Assembly: GCA_937981305.1 (NCBI GenBank)
Contig: CALJPB010000070.1
Coordinates: 1 to 14,151 of the forward strand
DNA length: 14,151 nt
Source of the DNA: an uncultured Selenomonas sp.
Lineage (GTDB): Bacteria; Bacillota; Negativicutes; Selenomonadales; Selenomonadaceae
Direction of reading: 5' to 3'
Below, one piece after another: positions 7,255 to 14,151 of the stretch. How positions within the stretch are numbered: the stretch's first letter is position 1; each line of letters starts with the position of its first letter. A program made the translations under genes and the position numbers. The notes below the pieces were generated by a model that saw only the letters and a program-made list of their open reading frames with translations, made no database searches and was not told where the DNA came from.

Positions 7255-7995
7255 TCAATTCAACTGAAAGCGGAAGGTCTTTGTCCAAACACCCCGCCGC
7301 CCATTGTCTCCCGGATTAAACTGAAACCGCCAACCGGCAGCGACCGCCGCTCGGTCCATCGCGCGATAGCCCGATGAGGACGCGACATCGACCGCCTCCA
7401 CGGAGCCATCTGCTGCAACAAGGATCTTGATCGTAACCACGCCTTCGACATCGTCATCGATGAGCTCCTGCGGATACTCCGGTCGTGCCTCGGCACGCAG
7501 GCTCGCCTCCACGCGTTCCTGCGGCGGTGCAGGAGCAGAGCCAAGCCCCGCAGCCCCGTCGCTGTCTCCCGTACTCGTCCCGCTGCCCGTTCCGACAGAG
7601 GCGGAGCCGGATGGATTTCCGCTTTGACTTCCACGCGCTCCCGCTGTTCCCGTCTGCACGGTAGGTGCAGCACTCTGTACCGTATGCGGCGTATGTTGCT
7701 GTGGGTTTATCTGCCGCTCCTGTACCGCCTCAGGCACAACATTTTTATCCTGCACAACAATATCGTCCACTGTCACCACAGGAGCCGCAGCCGGCGCAGA
7801 ATCTCCTGCGGCACTGCTTCCCGCATCACTCCCCGCATCGTAGAGCACAACATCAATGGGCGGCCTTTTTCCTATCGGATTTGCGACGGAGAACAGTCCC
7901 ATCGCCGCTGCAGTCAAAAAGAGTATAAGATGCAGCAGCAGAGAAGCCCCAAGTGCTTTCCGCTCGCCGTCACGCTCCATCACACGCTCGTCCAT
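7255..7995 (-). CDS. tonB: TonB energy-transducing protein with Gly/Ser-rich linker
   Basis: This protein couples the proton-motive force, through ExbB/ExbD, to the outer-membrane receptor encoded next. The 246 residues divide into a short cytoplasmic start, one membrane helix (about 16-37), a periplasmic linker (about 50-160) and a C-terminal TonB domain (about 165-246). The helix keeps the S-x3-H motif (S18, H22) known to matter in TonB. The C-terminal domain shows PEYPQELI, VEGVVTIKILVAADGSV and the YRAMDRAAVAAGWRFQF stretch. The linker is unusual: instead of Pro-Lys/Pro-Glu repeats it is rich in Gly, Ser, Ala and Thr. The start lies one base after the permease stop with a weak GGTGG site, suggesting coupled translation. 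No exbB or exbD is in the window, so it must borrow them. It is probably dedicated to this receptor. Confidence 0.9.
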   Translation of the reverse strand: MDERVMERDGERKALGASLLLHLILFLTAAAMGLFSVANPIGKRPPIDVVLYDAGSDAGSSAAGDSAPAAAPVVTVDDIVVQDKNVVPEAVQERQINPQQHTPHTVQSAAPTVQTGTAGARGSQSGNPSGSASVGTGSGTSTGDSDGAAGLGSAPAPPQERVEASLRAEARPEYPQELIDDDVEGVVTIKILVAADGSVEAVDVASSSGYRAMDRAAVAAGWRFQFNPGDNGRRGVWTKTFRFQLN

Positions 7996-7996
7996 G

Positions 7997-9034
7997 TCAC
8001 ACCACCGTCTTCATATGTCTGCGCAGCAGATACAGGAAATAGGGCGTGCCGATAAACGCCGTCATAATACCGACCCGGATCTCCATCCCGTGCAGCAGGA
8101 TGCGCCCCAACGAATCGCAGAGCACGAGGAACACCGCCCCCGCAAGGAGACTTGAGGGCAGCAGACGGCGATGATCGGGACCGATGAGGAGACGCACCAT
8201 ATGCGGTACGACAAGACCCACAAAGCCGATATTGCCGCTGATGCAGACACCTGCCGCCGTTGTGAGCGAGGCGAGCACGAGAAAGAGCAGACGGAACGCC
8301 GTCACAGGCATCCCCGCTGCACGCGCCTCCACCTCGCCGAACGCGAGCAAATTGAGATGACGTGCAAGCAGTACCATGACCGACACGCCGATGCCGATCG
8401 GACCGATGCCGAGCAGGACGTGATCCCAGCGGCGATAGTCCAATCCGCCGATCGTCCAGAAGAGATACTGCTGCATCTTCTGCTCGTTCATCACCGTGAG
8501 AATCGCCGCCGTACACGCCGCGAGGAACATCCCCACGACAACGCCCGAGAGCAGCAGCGTCATGACCGGAATCCGCCCGCGCCGCATCGACAGCGACACG
8601 GTCAGCCCCACCGCGAGGATGGCGCCCGTAAAGGCAAAGGCAGGGAGCGTGAGCACGCTTCCCGCCGTCACGCCGATGCCGATGGCAAGCACAGCTCCGA
8701 CGGAGGCACCGCTCGATACACCGATGATGCCGGGGTCGGCGAGCGGATTGCTGAAGATCCCCTGCAAAACGGCTCCCGATACACCGAGACCCGCCCCGAC
8801 CATCATGCCGACAAGCGTGCGCGGGAGACGAATGTGCCAGAGCACCGCCTCCTGCTCCGGTGTCACAACAACATCCGTGAAGAAAGGAAGCCCTGCCGCG
8901 TGGGCAAAGGAAGCAGCGACCGCCTCCATCGGGATATCATACTGCCCCGAGCTCATGGACAGAAGGAATGCAAATAGAAGCGCTCCAACGAGAACACATA
9001 GAAAGAGCTGTGTTCGATGCTGTCCAAAACTCAT
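7997..9034 (-). CDS. BtuC/FecD-family ABC transporter permease
   Basis: This is the inner-membrane channel of an importer for iron-siderophore, heme or vitamin B12-type ligands. The 345-residue length and multiple hydrophobic helices (about ten expected) fit the FecCD family. Diagnostic stretches are GAGLGVSGAVLQGIFSNPLA followed by DPGIIGVSSGAS near residues 80-115. The cytoplasmic coupling region near the C-terminus is GNIGFVGLVVPHMVRLLIG followed by PDHRRLLP. The start codon overlaps the ATPase stop by four bases (ATGA), so translation of the two is coupled. Only one permease gene is present, implying a homodimer as in BtuCD and HmuUV. It works with the adjacent ATPase and lipoprotein binding protein. 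The family does not separate heme, cobalamin and siderophore substrates by sequence alone. Confidence 0.95.
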   Translation of the reverse strand: MSFGQHRTQLFLCVLVGALLFAFLLSMSSGQYDIPMEAVAASFAHAAGLPFFTDVVVTPEQEAVLWHIRLPRTLVGMMVGAGLGVSGAVLQGIFSNPLADPGIIGVSSGASVGAVLAIGIGVTAGSVLTLPAFAFTGAILAVGLTVSLSMRRGRIPVMTLLLSGVVVGMFLAACTAAILTVMNEQKMQQYLFWTIGGLDYRRWDHVLLGIGPIGIGVSVMVLLARHLNLLAFGEVEARAAGMPVTAFRLLFLVLASLTTAAGVCISGNIGFVGLVVPHMVRLLIGPDHRRLLPSSLLAGAVFLVLCDSLGRILLHGMEIRVGIMTAFIGTPYFLYLLRRHMKTVV

Positions 9035-9882
9035 GCTGTCACCGCCCTTTCATCCGCACGGCCGAGAATGACAGAGAGGAGCTGCTCCTTTTCTGCTGCG
9101 GCCGTCTCTGCCTCTGTAAAGACCTCTGCGTGATGCGTCAGCGGATTCTCAACAACCCGCACGGGAGCACCGTATGCCTGCGACAGGAGTTCATCCGTCA
9201 GCACATCTCTTGGCGCGCCGTCAGCGAGCAGTGTTCCGTGTCCGATGAGGAGCAGCCGCGAGCAGAACCGCGCAGCAAGGCTTAGCTCGTGCGCAACAAG
9301 CAGGACAGTCTTGCCCGCCGCACAGAGTTCACGGCAGAAGCGGAAGATCTCCTCCTGATAGATGATGTCGAGCCCCGTCGCAGGCTCGTCAAGAAAGAGC
9401 ACAGGCGTCTGCTGCGCGAGCACCTTCGCGAGCAGGACACGCTGTCGCTGTCCGCCCGACATAGCGTGCAGGGGCTTATCGGCAAGCTCCGACACGCCTG
9501 TATATGCCATACACGCCTCGGCGATCGCCAGATCGTCCGCCTTTTCCTGGCTCCACCACGAGAGATATGGATAGCGTCCCGCGAGTACGACATCACGCGC
9601 GGTATACGCAAAGGTCATCGCAACGTGCTGCTGCAGATACGCCACGCGGCGCGCAAACGCCTTTGCATCAAGCACATTGACATCGTCCCCCATCAGCGTG
9701 ACCGTCCCGGACAAGATGGGAAGAATACCACGCAGCGTCTTGAGCAGCGTGCTTTTGCCCGCACCGTTCGGACCGATCACACCGACGATCTCCCCTGTCC
9801 CCACGGTAAACGACACATCGTCGAGAATGACCTTTCCATGATACCCCGCATAGATGTGGTCTGCGCGAATCATCTCATCCAA
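9031..9882 (-). CDS. BtuD/FecE/HmuV-type ABC transporter ATP-binding protein
   Basis: This cytoplasmic ATPase powers the neighbouring permease. The 283-residue protein carries a full motif set: Walker A GPNGAGKST (37-45), the Q-loop near Q84 (AYLQQHV), signature SGGQRQR (142-148), Walker B VLFLDEP (161-167), D-loop ATGLD and the switch histidine H198 in LLVAHEL. The stretch SGTVTLMGDDV and the TARDVVLAGRYPYL segment are typical of metal-chelate importers. Its C-terminus extends about 30 residues beyond the usual end with an acidic, alanine-rich tail of unknown role. The ATG at 9882 has AAGGGGGA about ten bases upstream; another ATG three codons later is possible. It lies 22 bases after the binding-protein stop and overlaps the permease start by four bases, so all three are co-expressed. 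Confidence 0.95.
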   Translation of the reverse strand: MDEMIRADHIYAGYHGKVILDDVSFTVGTGEIVGVIGPNGAGKSTLLKTLRGILPILSGTVTLMGDDVNVLDAKAFARRVAYLQQHVAMTFAYTARDVVLAGRYPYLSWWSQEKADDLAIAEACMAYTGVSELADKPLHAMSGGQRQRVLLAKVLAQQTPVLFLDEPATGLDIIYQEEIFRFCRELCAAGKTVLLVAHELSLAARFCSRLLLIGHGTLLADGAPRDVLTDELLSQAYGAPVRVVENPLTHHAEVFTEAETAAAEKEQLLSVILGRADERAVTA

Positions 9883-9904
9883 ACAAAATCCCCCTTCCTC
9901 ATGA

Positions 9905-10891
9905 TCATTTCACCGCCGAGAGGTGCTCATCCTCCCCCTGCTTGAACGCATCGCCGTAAACACGATAGGCAATCTCCTGCACGCCGAAGACAAAGTCCTG
10001 TGAACAGTTGTAGATATAGCCCTCAAACGGCTCGGCGAACGCCTTGCTGCGGATCGCCTTCATCGTCTGCAGAGACGGATCCCCCAGATAGTCCCTGCGG
10101 AACGCATCGACATCGTATTTTCCGCGATCGTTGTACGTCGGCAAAAAGAGGATGTCGGGATCGATCTGAACAAGCTGCTCCTTCGTCATGACCTGAAAGT
10201 CACGAATCCCCAGCTCCGCACGTCCGTTGATGACCCCCGCATAGCGACACGCCTCATCAAAGCTGCTTCCAAGTCCGCCATAGCCGCCCATGAGCGATAT
10301 GAGGACGACACGCTTGCGCTCTGCCTGTGGGATCTTCTCCACCTTTGCCTCAATTTCCGCAAGTTTTTCATCCATCATCGCGAGGAGTTTCTGTCCACGC
10401 TCCGGCTCTCCCACTGCGGCAGCGAACAGTGTGACGGTCTCGCGAATCTCAGCAAGATTCCGTGCTCCCTTGCAGACAACCACCTTTAGCCCTGCCTCAC
10501 GCAGCGAGGGCACGATGGTGAGATCGCCCCAGTCTGGCACGACGACGAGGTCGGGTTGCAGGGCCATGATCTCCTCTACCGTCGGACTGCCGATGCGCTG
10601 CGGAATGTCCTTGACGAGTGCCGTCACATTGGAGCTGACGGGATCATCGAGCAAGCCATTGACCGCCGCCATACGCTGCGGTTCGATCAGTCCCAGCATC
10701 GTCTCATCCGTACTCATTGAGAGTGTGACAATGCGCTGCGGCGGTGCAGGGAAGTCAACCACCGTTCCCTCGATATCCGTAACCGTATATGCCGCAGGCT
10801 TCTCCTCAGCCGCCTTTGGTATGCTGCATGCCGTGAGCAAGACACACAACATACAGAGAAGAAGCACAGGGAGCTTTTTCCTTAACAACAT
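9905..10891 (-). CDS. Lipoprotein substrate-binding protein of a metal-chelate/corrinoid/heme ABC importer
   Basis: This is a periplasmic receptor anchored to the inner membrane that hands ligand to the permease. The 328 residues begin with a lipoprotein signal: positive residues, a hydrophobic stretch, then the lipobox LTAC with C22 as the lipidated residue. The mature part has the two-lobed BtuF/FhuD/HmuT layout (Peripla_BP_2). PPQRIVTLSMSTDETMLGL opens the first lobe, and IGSPTVEEIMALQPDLVVVPDW is the classic segment leading into the long connecting helix. The second lobe contains DPDILFLPT preceded by EQLVQI. The start at 10891 has AGGA about six bases upstream. It sits 33 bases after a nitrogenase-like subunit gene and 22 bases before the ATPase gene, joining the uptake and reductase halves of the operon. 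The ligand is not determined. Confidence 0.93.
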   Translation of the reverse strand: MLLRKKLPVLLLCMLCVLLTACSIPKAAEEKPAAYTVTDIEGTVVDFPAPPQRIVTLSMSTDETMLGLIEPQRMAAVNGLLDDPVSSNVTALVKDIPQRIGSPTVEEIMALQPDLVVVPDWGDLTIVPSLREAGLKVVVCKGARNLAEIRETVTLFAAAVGEPERGQKLLAMMDEKLAEIEAKVEKIPQAERKRVVLISLMGGYGGLGSSFDEACRYAGVINGRAELGIRDFQVMTKEQLVQIDPDILFLPTYNDRGKYDVDAFRRDYLGDPSLQTMKAIRSKAFAEPFEGYIYNCSQDFVFGVQEIAYRVYGDAFKQGEDEHLSAVK

Positions 10892-10924
10892 CTCTCTTCC
10901 TTTCCGATGTTTCTACGGCGTCCT

Positions 10925-12202
10925 CTATGAAAGAGAGATCTTTCGCCGCAAGATATTCCCGTTCCAGAGCTGCTCCTCGATATAACGTGCGCCGCGCAGC
11001 CCCATAAAGGGGCTCTCTGTCAAATGCAGTGCATCCTGCACGGGATAGGAAACGGCAAGATACTGCGCCCCCTTCGGGTCGATATGCGCCGACTCATTGC
11101 TGCTGCCGAGCAGCAGCCCTCCCTCCATCGCAGAGAGCATCTGCTGCATCCGCACGGCATCGGTCTCGCCGAGGATCTCATCGGTAATCGCAGTCACCTC
11201 GCATACCTCCTCAGGCTCTGCTGCAACGGCGAGGTGACACACATCCGCCCACTCCGTGCGCAGTGCCTGTGCAAGCCCCCACGCAACGGAGCGCGGCGCA
11301 CGAATGAATGCAGTGTCATAGCGGAGCTCGCCCCAGAGGCTCTTGCATTCGTTGATACGCAGGAAGTCCTCACGTGTGACGCGCTCGATCTCCTCCTCGG
11401 CAGCATCTCTGCAGGGAGCGGGCAGTGCGCGTTCGATCTCCGTGAGCCACCTTCGTGTTCCCGTGCGTCCGTATGGGGGAAGCGGCGCAATATAGGGCAT
11501 GCCGCAGATGCCCTCAAGCAAGCGGGCACTCTCCACACCCAGCTCATCATGCACCACGATATTGAGTGCCGCACGCGCCAAATCCCCCAGCTCCGCAGCG
11601 GACATATCACAACCGAGGACCGCATTCACCGTATACCCTGCCATTTCAAGCAGACGGACAAGTTCATGCACATCATTCTCGCCGTTGTAGTAGGCACTCG
11701 TCATGCCGATCAGATTGACCGCATTCGCCTTTGGTGTCTGACGCGTCGGAGGAAATGCCTGAAGCGTGGTGTGCGCCGCCTTGTCCCACCCATCCGCAAA
11801 GCTGCCGACCAGTCCACCGCTGTCGAGCACAACGATCGGACAGATGATTCCTGCCCCGCGTGCAATCGCCTCGACATCGTCACCGATCAGCCCCGCCGCA
11901 CAGCTGCTGACGATGGCAAGCAGCGCGGGCGGCTGCTCCACATAGGGAGCAAGCACCTCGTGCAGATACGCCTCCGCACCAAATACGATCGCATCATTGT
12001 CGAGCTGCGTGCAGATCATGCGATGCGAGATCGTCGGCTGACTGTGTTCGATGTGGCGCATCGCAAAGAAATAACACCAGAGAGGTCCGTTGACGACGAT
12101 CACTGCATCCTTGATGCCTGCAAAGAACGCAGATGCACCGGCGAGCGCACAGGTGTCCGTACACATACAGACATCATCAAAAGATTTTTCGCGCTCACCC
12201 AT
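10925..12202 (-). CDS. Nitrogenase component 1-like reductase subunit (second of pair)
   Basis: This 425-residue cytosolic protein belongs to the oxidoreductase/nitrogenase component 1 family (NifDKEN, BchNB, BchYZ, CfbD). Three cysteines lie at spacings expected for a bridging iron-sulfur cluster: C18 in CMCTDTC, C43 in NGPLWCYFF and C101 in SSCAAGLIGDD. Also typical is DNDAIVFGAEAYLHEVL (about 68-84). Where NifD carries the FeMo-cofactor cysteine in LVHC, my hand alignment gives VVHD, followed by the expected LLEGICGMPY. It therefore appears to lack that ligand. The protein is shorter than NifD or NifK, as in tetrapyrrole reductases. The ATG at 12202 has a strong GGAGGT seven bases upstream and overlaps the preceding stop by eight bases. 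It probably forms an alpha2beta2 complex with that partner. Substrate and exact cluster are unknown. Confidence 0.88.
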   Translation of the reverse strand: MGEREKSFDDVCMCTDTCALAGASAFFAGIKDAVIVVNGPLWCYFFAMRHIEHSQPTISHRMICTQLDNDAIVFGAEAYLHEVLAPYVEQPPALLAIVSSCAAGLIGDDVEAIARGAGIICPIVVLDSGGLVGSFADGWDKAAHTTLQAFPPTRQTPKANAVNLIGMTSAYYNGENDVHELVRLLEMAGYTVNAVLGCDMSAAELGDLARAALNIVVHDELGVESARLLEGICGMPYIAPLPPYGRTGTRRWLTEIERALPAPCRDAAEEEIERVTREDFLRINECKSLWGELRYDTAFIRAPRSVAWGLAQALRTEWADVCHLAVAAEPEEVCEVTAITDEILGETDAVRMQQMLSAMEGGLLLGSSNESAHIDPKGAQYLAVSYPVQDALHLTESPFMGLRGARYIEEQLWNGNILRRKISLS

Positions 12203-13499
12203 AGATCAGACCTCCCCTGCTCTCATGACGGTGCAGTATCAGCCTCATATCGTCCAGCAACTGACGCTCCATCGACCAGCCGACCGAAGGCAGCAGTGCA
12301 AGGAAGATCTGACGCAGCTTCGCGTCTACCAATTCGTGCGTAGTTAGGACGAAATCTGCTGCGTGCAGTACGTTCTCCGCAGCAACATCTCCCTCATAAT
12401 GGATGGAGGCATCCGTCCGTCGGTGCAGCTCCTCCTCCATCACAGCACGCCGCTCCGGGAGAAAGGAATCCAACAGAACGATCCCCGTCAGAAGAACACC
12501 TGCCTTCTTCAGCAGACGCAGGATTATTTCCGGTTGAAACCACGTAAGATCGCGTCCAATCGCGAGAGCGCATCTGCGCCCCGCAAGATCAGCACGCACC
12601 TTCTCCACCGTAACGGCAAAGGCGGCCTCCTCTGCTGCAATGGCGCGTTCTGCCGCCTCCTCACGGTGGCAGAGCTGACCGACGCGCCGCAGCCAGCGAA
12701 TCGTCTCCTCCGCTCCGACCGCATAGACATCGGCAAGGTACGGCGTTCCGAACCGCGCATGAATATGCTCCGCCAGTTCCGCAAGCTGCATCTGCTTCTC
12801 ATCATCTGCCCGCCGTCCGAGCAGAATGATAAGCTCCGCCTCCGGCACCGCCTGCATCTCATCGAGTGCGAGATAGGACGGAAAATGTGCGGTCACGCGC
12901 AAATCGAGGAGAGCGAGCAGACGGCGCAGTTCCTTCACGTATGCACCGTGCATGCCGCCGCAGTCGCCGAGGAGCGCAACGGTTCCCGTCTTTCGCTCCG
13001 CCGGCTGCATAAAGCGGTCGATGAGTGCGCGTGCAGTGTCGAGATAGCCCGCATAGTATTCCCCGTCGAGAAAGCCGTGCGCAGATACCGCCATGACTGG
13101 CAGTCCAATCTCGTCCTCCATCTCCGCAGCGATTGCCTTTGTATCATCGCCGATCACGCCGCTGACACAGGAATTTGCGATGAACACCGCCTGCGGATGG
13201 TATTTCTGCACAGCAAAGCGTACACATTCGCGCAGACGATCCTCCCCGCCAAAGATTGCCTCACTCTCTCCGAGACCGCTCGTCAGGAGAGGAACGGGAG
13301 AGAGATGCACGGATGTCCCTGCCGCCGTCAGCCGATGAAAGCTGCTCACATCCATCCCGTGTGCGATGTGTGCGCACGGGCGCGGGCTGTGAAAGACGAC
13401 AAGTGCCCCCCGTACGAACGACAGCGCACGCCAAACACCGGGCATGCTGCAGCTGCAGTTCGTCCGACGCACACCGACACGCTTCACCTCAATCCCCAT
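12195..13499 (-). CDS. Nitrogenase component 1-like reductase subunit (first of pair)
   Basis: This 434-residue protein belongs to the same family as the next gene and is its likely partner. Candidate cluster cysteines are C17 (or C15) in NCSCSMPG, C42 in FHSPRPCAHI and C111 in NSCVSGVIGDD. The C17-C42 spacing of 25 equals that in NifK. SGLGESEAIFGGEDRLRE (about 74-91) is a hallmark of the NifE/NifK/NifN-like group. In the region where NifD has its cofactor cysteine there is only LLGRRADDEKQMQ, and I see no equivalent of the C-terminal cofactor histidine, so no FeMo-cofactor site is evident. A GGTGGAG site precedes the ATG at 13499, which overlaps the iron-protein stop codon by 11 bases. The two subunits are clearly divergent in sequence, so a heteromer is expected. 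The reaction is unknown. Confidence 0.88.
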   Translation of the reverse strand: MGIEVKRVGVRRTNCSCSMPGVWRALSFVRGALVVFHSPRPCAHIAHGMDVSSFHRLTAAGTSVHLSPVPLLTSGLGESEAIFGGEDRLRECVRFAVQKYHPQAVFIANSCVSGVIGDDTKAIAAEMEDEIGLPVMAVSAHGFLDGEYYAGYLDTARALIDRFMQPAERKTGTVALLGDCGGMHGAYVKELRRLLALLDLRVTAHFPSYLALDEMQAVPEAELIILLGRRADDEKQMQLAELAEHIHARFGTPYLADVYAVGAEETIRWLRRVGQLCHREEAAERAIAAEEAAFAVTVEKVRADLAGRRCALAIGRDLTWFQPEIILRLLKKAGVLLTGIVLLDSFLPERRAVMEEELHRRTDASIHYEGDVAAENVLHAADFVLTTHELVDAKLRQIFLALLPSVGWSMERQLLDDMRLILHRHESRGGLIYG

Positions 13500-14151
13500 A
13501 GCTCTCCACCAACTCCTCGAGTTCCTCGAACTCCATCGGCGTCGGCACGGTCAGCATTTCGTTCGTATCGATTGCTTGTGCAAGTCGGACATAGTACTGT
13601 GCCTGCTCCGATGTCGGCGCGTATGCAATCAGTGTCTGCCGATGGATCTCCGCCTCATGCACAGCGCGTGAACGCGGGATGTAGGCGATGAGCTGCGTTC
13701 CGAGACGCGCGGCAAACGCCTCGAGAAGTTCTCGCTCGTTCAGCACGTCACGGCCGTTACCGATGATGCCGCCGAGCTTTACCGCGCCGCGTACGGCAAA
13801 GCGCTGCACTCCCTTTGCGATATTGTTTGCCGCATAGAGTGACATGAGCTCCCCTGAGGAGACAATGTAGATCTCCGAGGCATAGCCCTCGCGTATGGGC
13901 ACGGCAAAGCCGCCGCAGACCACATCACCGAGGACATCGTAGAGTGCCACGTCCAGATCATCAAAGGCATGGAGTGCCTTGAGCTTTTCGAGCGCGACGA
14001 TGATTCCGCGCCCTGCACAGCCGACCCCCGGATCGGGGCCGCCCGCCTCGATGCAGCGAATGCCGCTGAAGCCCTCGTGAACGAGATCGGCGAGCGTCAG
14101 CGCCGCCCCCTTTTTCTCACGCTCGAGATCGAGAATCGTGGAGGGGGCGAT
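13489..14151 (-). CDS. NifH/BchL-like iron protein (nitrogenase-like reductase ATPase), 5' end outside window
   Basis: The last 220 residues of an ATP-dependent electron-donor protein are present, open to the right edge. In the family a homodimer carries one [4Fe-4S] cluster between subunits and passes electrons to the component-1-like complex with ATP hydrolysis. Both cluster cysteines are visible: GVGCAGRG (retained residues 42-49) and GDVVCGGF (75-82), 34 residues apart, nearly as in NifH (35). The preceding IRCIEAGGPDPG and the downstream AVPIREGYASEIYIVSSGE are family hallmarks. The arginine in CAGRG, the ADP-ribosylation site of some NifH proteins, is kept. The P-loop lies in the missing first 50-60 residues. 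An internal GTG at 13950 should not be taken as the start. The stop overlaps the next gene by 11 bases. Assignment to the NifH superfamily is secure; the subgroup is not. Confidence 0.92.
   Translation of the reverse strand: MAPSTILDLEREKKGAALTLADLVHEGFSGIRCIEAGGPDPGVGCAGRGIIVALEKLKALHAFDDLDVALYDVLGDVVCGGFAVPIREGYASEIYIVSSGELMSLYAANNIAKGVQRFAVRGAVKLGGIIGNGRDVLNERELLEAFAARLGTQLIAYIPRSRAVHEAEIHRQTLIAYAPTSEQAQYYVRLAQAIDTNEMLTVPTPMEFEELEELVESYGD

Noticed and set aside
11024..12343. Long plus-strand open frames (439 and 442 codons) opposite the two nitrogenase-like genes
   Set aside because: They are shadows of the minus-strand genes: no domain motif, no ribosome site, and composition rich in Arg and His as expected for antisense frames of these codons.
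10925..14151. True molybdenum nitrogenase (nifHDK)
   Set aside because: The subunits are short, the FeMo-cofactor cysteine position reads aspartate or is absent, no maturation genes are present, and the neighbours are metal-chelate uptake genes.

Overview
The window joins two unrelated pieces of DNA. Bases 1 to about 1940 are very GC-rich, with codons of actinobacterial type (Actinomyces-like by eye). Bases from about 1945 to the end have moderate GC, strong AGGAGG-type ribosome sites, a TonB-dependent outer-membrane receptor and a soluble chemotaxis transducer. That combination suggests a diderm Firmicute of the Negativicutes, probably Selenomonas or a close relative. This assignment is inferred from composition and gene content, without a database search. 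The two pieces meet inside two broken genes, so an assembly or amplification chimera is the simplest explanation.

Layout. All convincing genes are on the minus strand. Left piece: a DHA2-type MFS exporter (1453 down past base 2) and the C-terminal part of a carboxymuconolactone decarboxylase family protein (ends 1549). Right piece: the first 58 codons of a polar amino acid ABC ATPase, cut at the junction, and its permease, both behind a consensus sigma-70 promoter at 2857-2885. Next is a monocistronic PAS-MCP gene (4072-2981) with its own promoter and terminator.

From 14151 down to 4229 there is a tight nine-gene set ending at a strong terminator (4173-4216). In transcription order it encodes: a NifH-like iron protein (5' end outside the window), two nitrogenase component-1-like subunits, a lipoprotein binding protein, an ABC ATPase, a BtuC/FecD-type permease, a TonB, a TonB-dependent receptor and a metal-binding TIM-barrel protein. 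Genes overlap or are separated by at most 40 bases, with no internal terminator seen.

How they may work together. The receptor, TonB, binding protein, permease and ATPase form a complete two-membrane import route of the siderophore/heme/corrinoid class. The NifH-like protein and the two component-1-like subunits would form an ATP-driven reductase with iron-sulfur clusters. Known nitrogenase-like reductases act on tetrapyrroles (BchLNB, BchXYZ, CfbCD) or on C-S bonds (Mar). The co-operonic layout suggests that an imported metal chelate or tetrapyrrole is reduced in the cytosol, with the TIM-barrel enzyme acting on the same compound. No nif maturation genes are visible, and the position of the FeMo-cofactor cysteine appears to be lost, so nitrogen fixation is unlikely. 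This cluster is the best candidate here for an undescribed system.

No tRNA, rRNA, CRISPR array, insertion sequence or attachment site was seen, and no gene-free stretch exceeds 300 bases.
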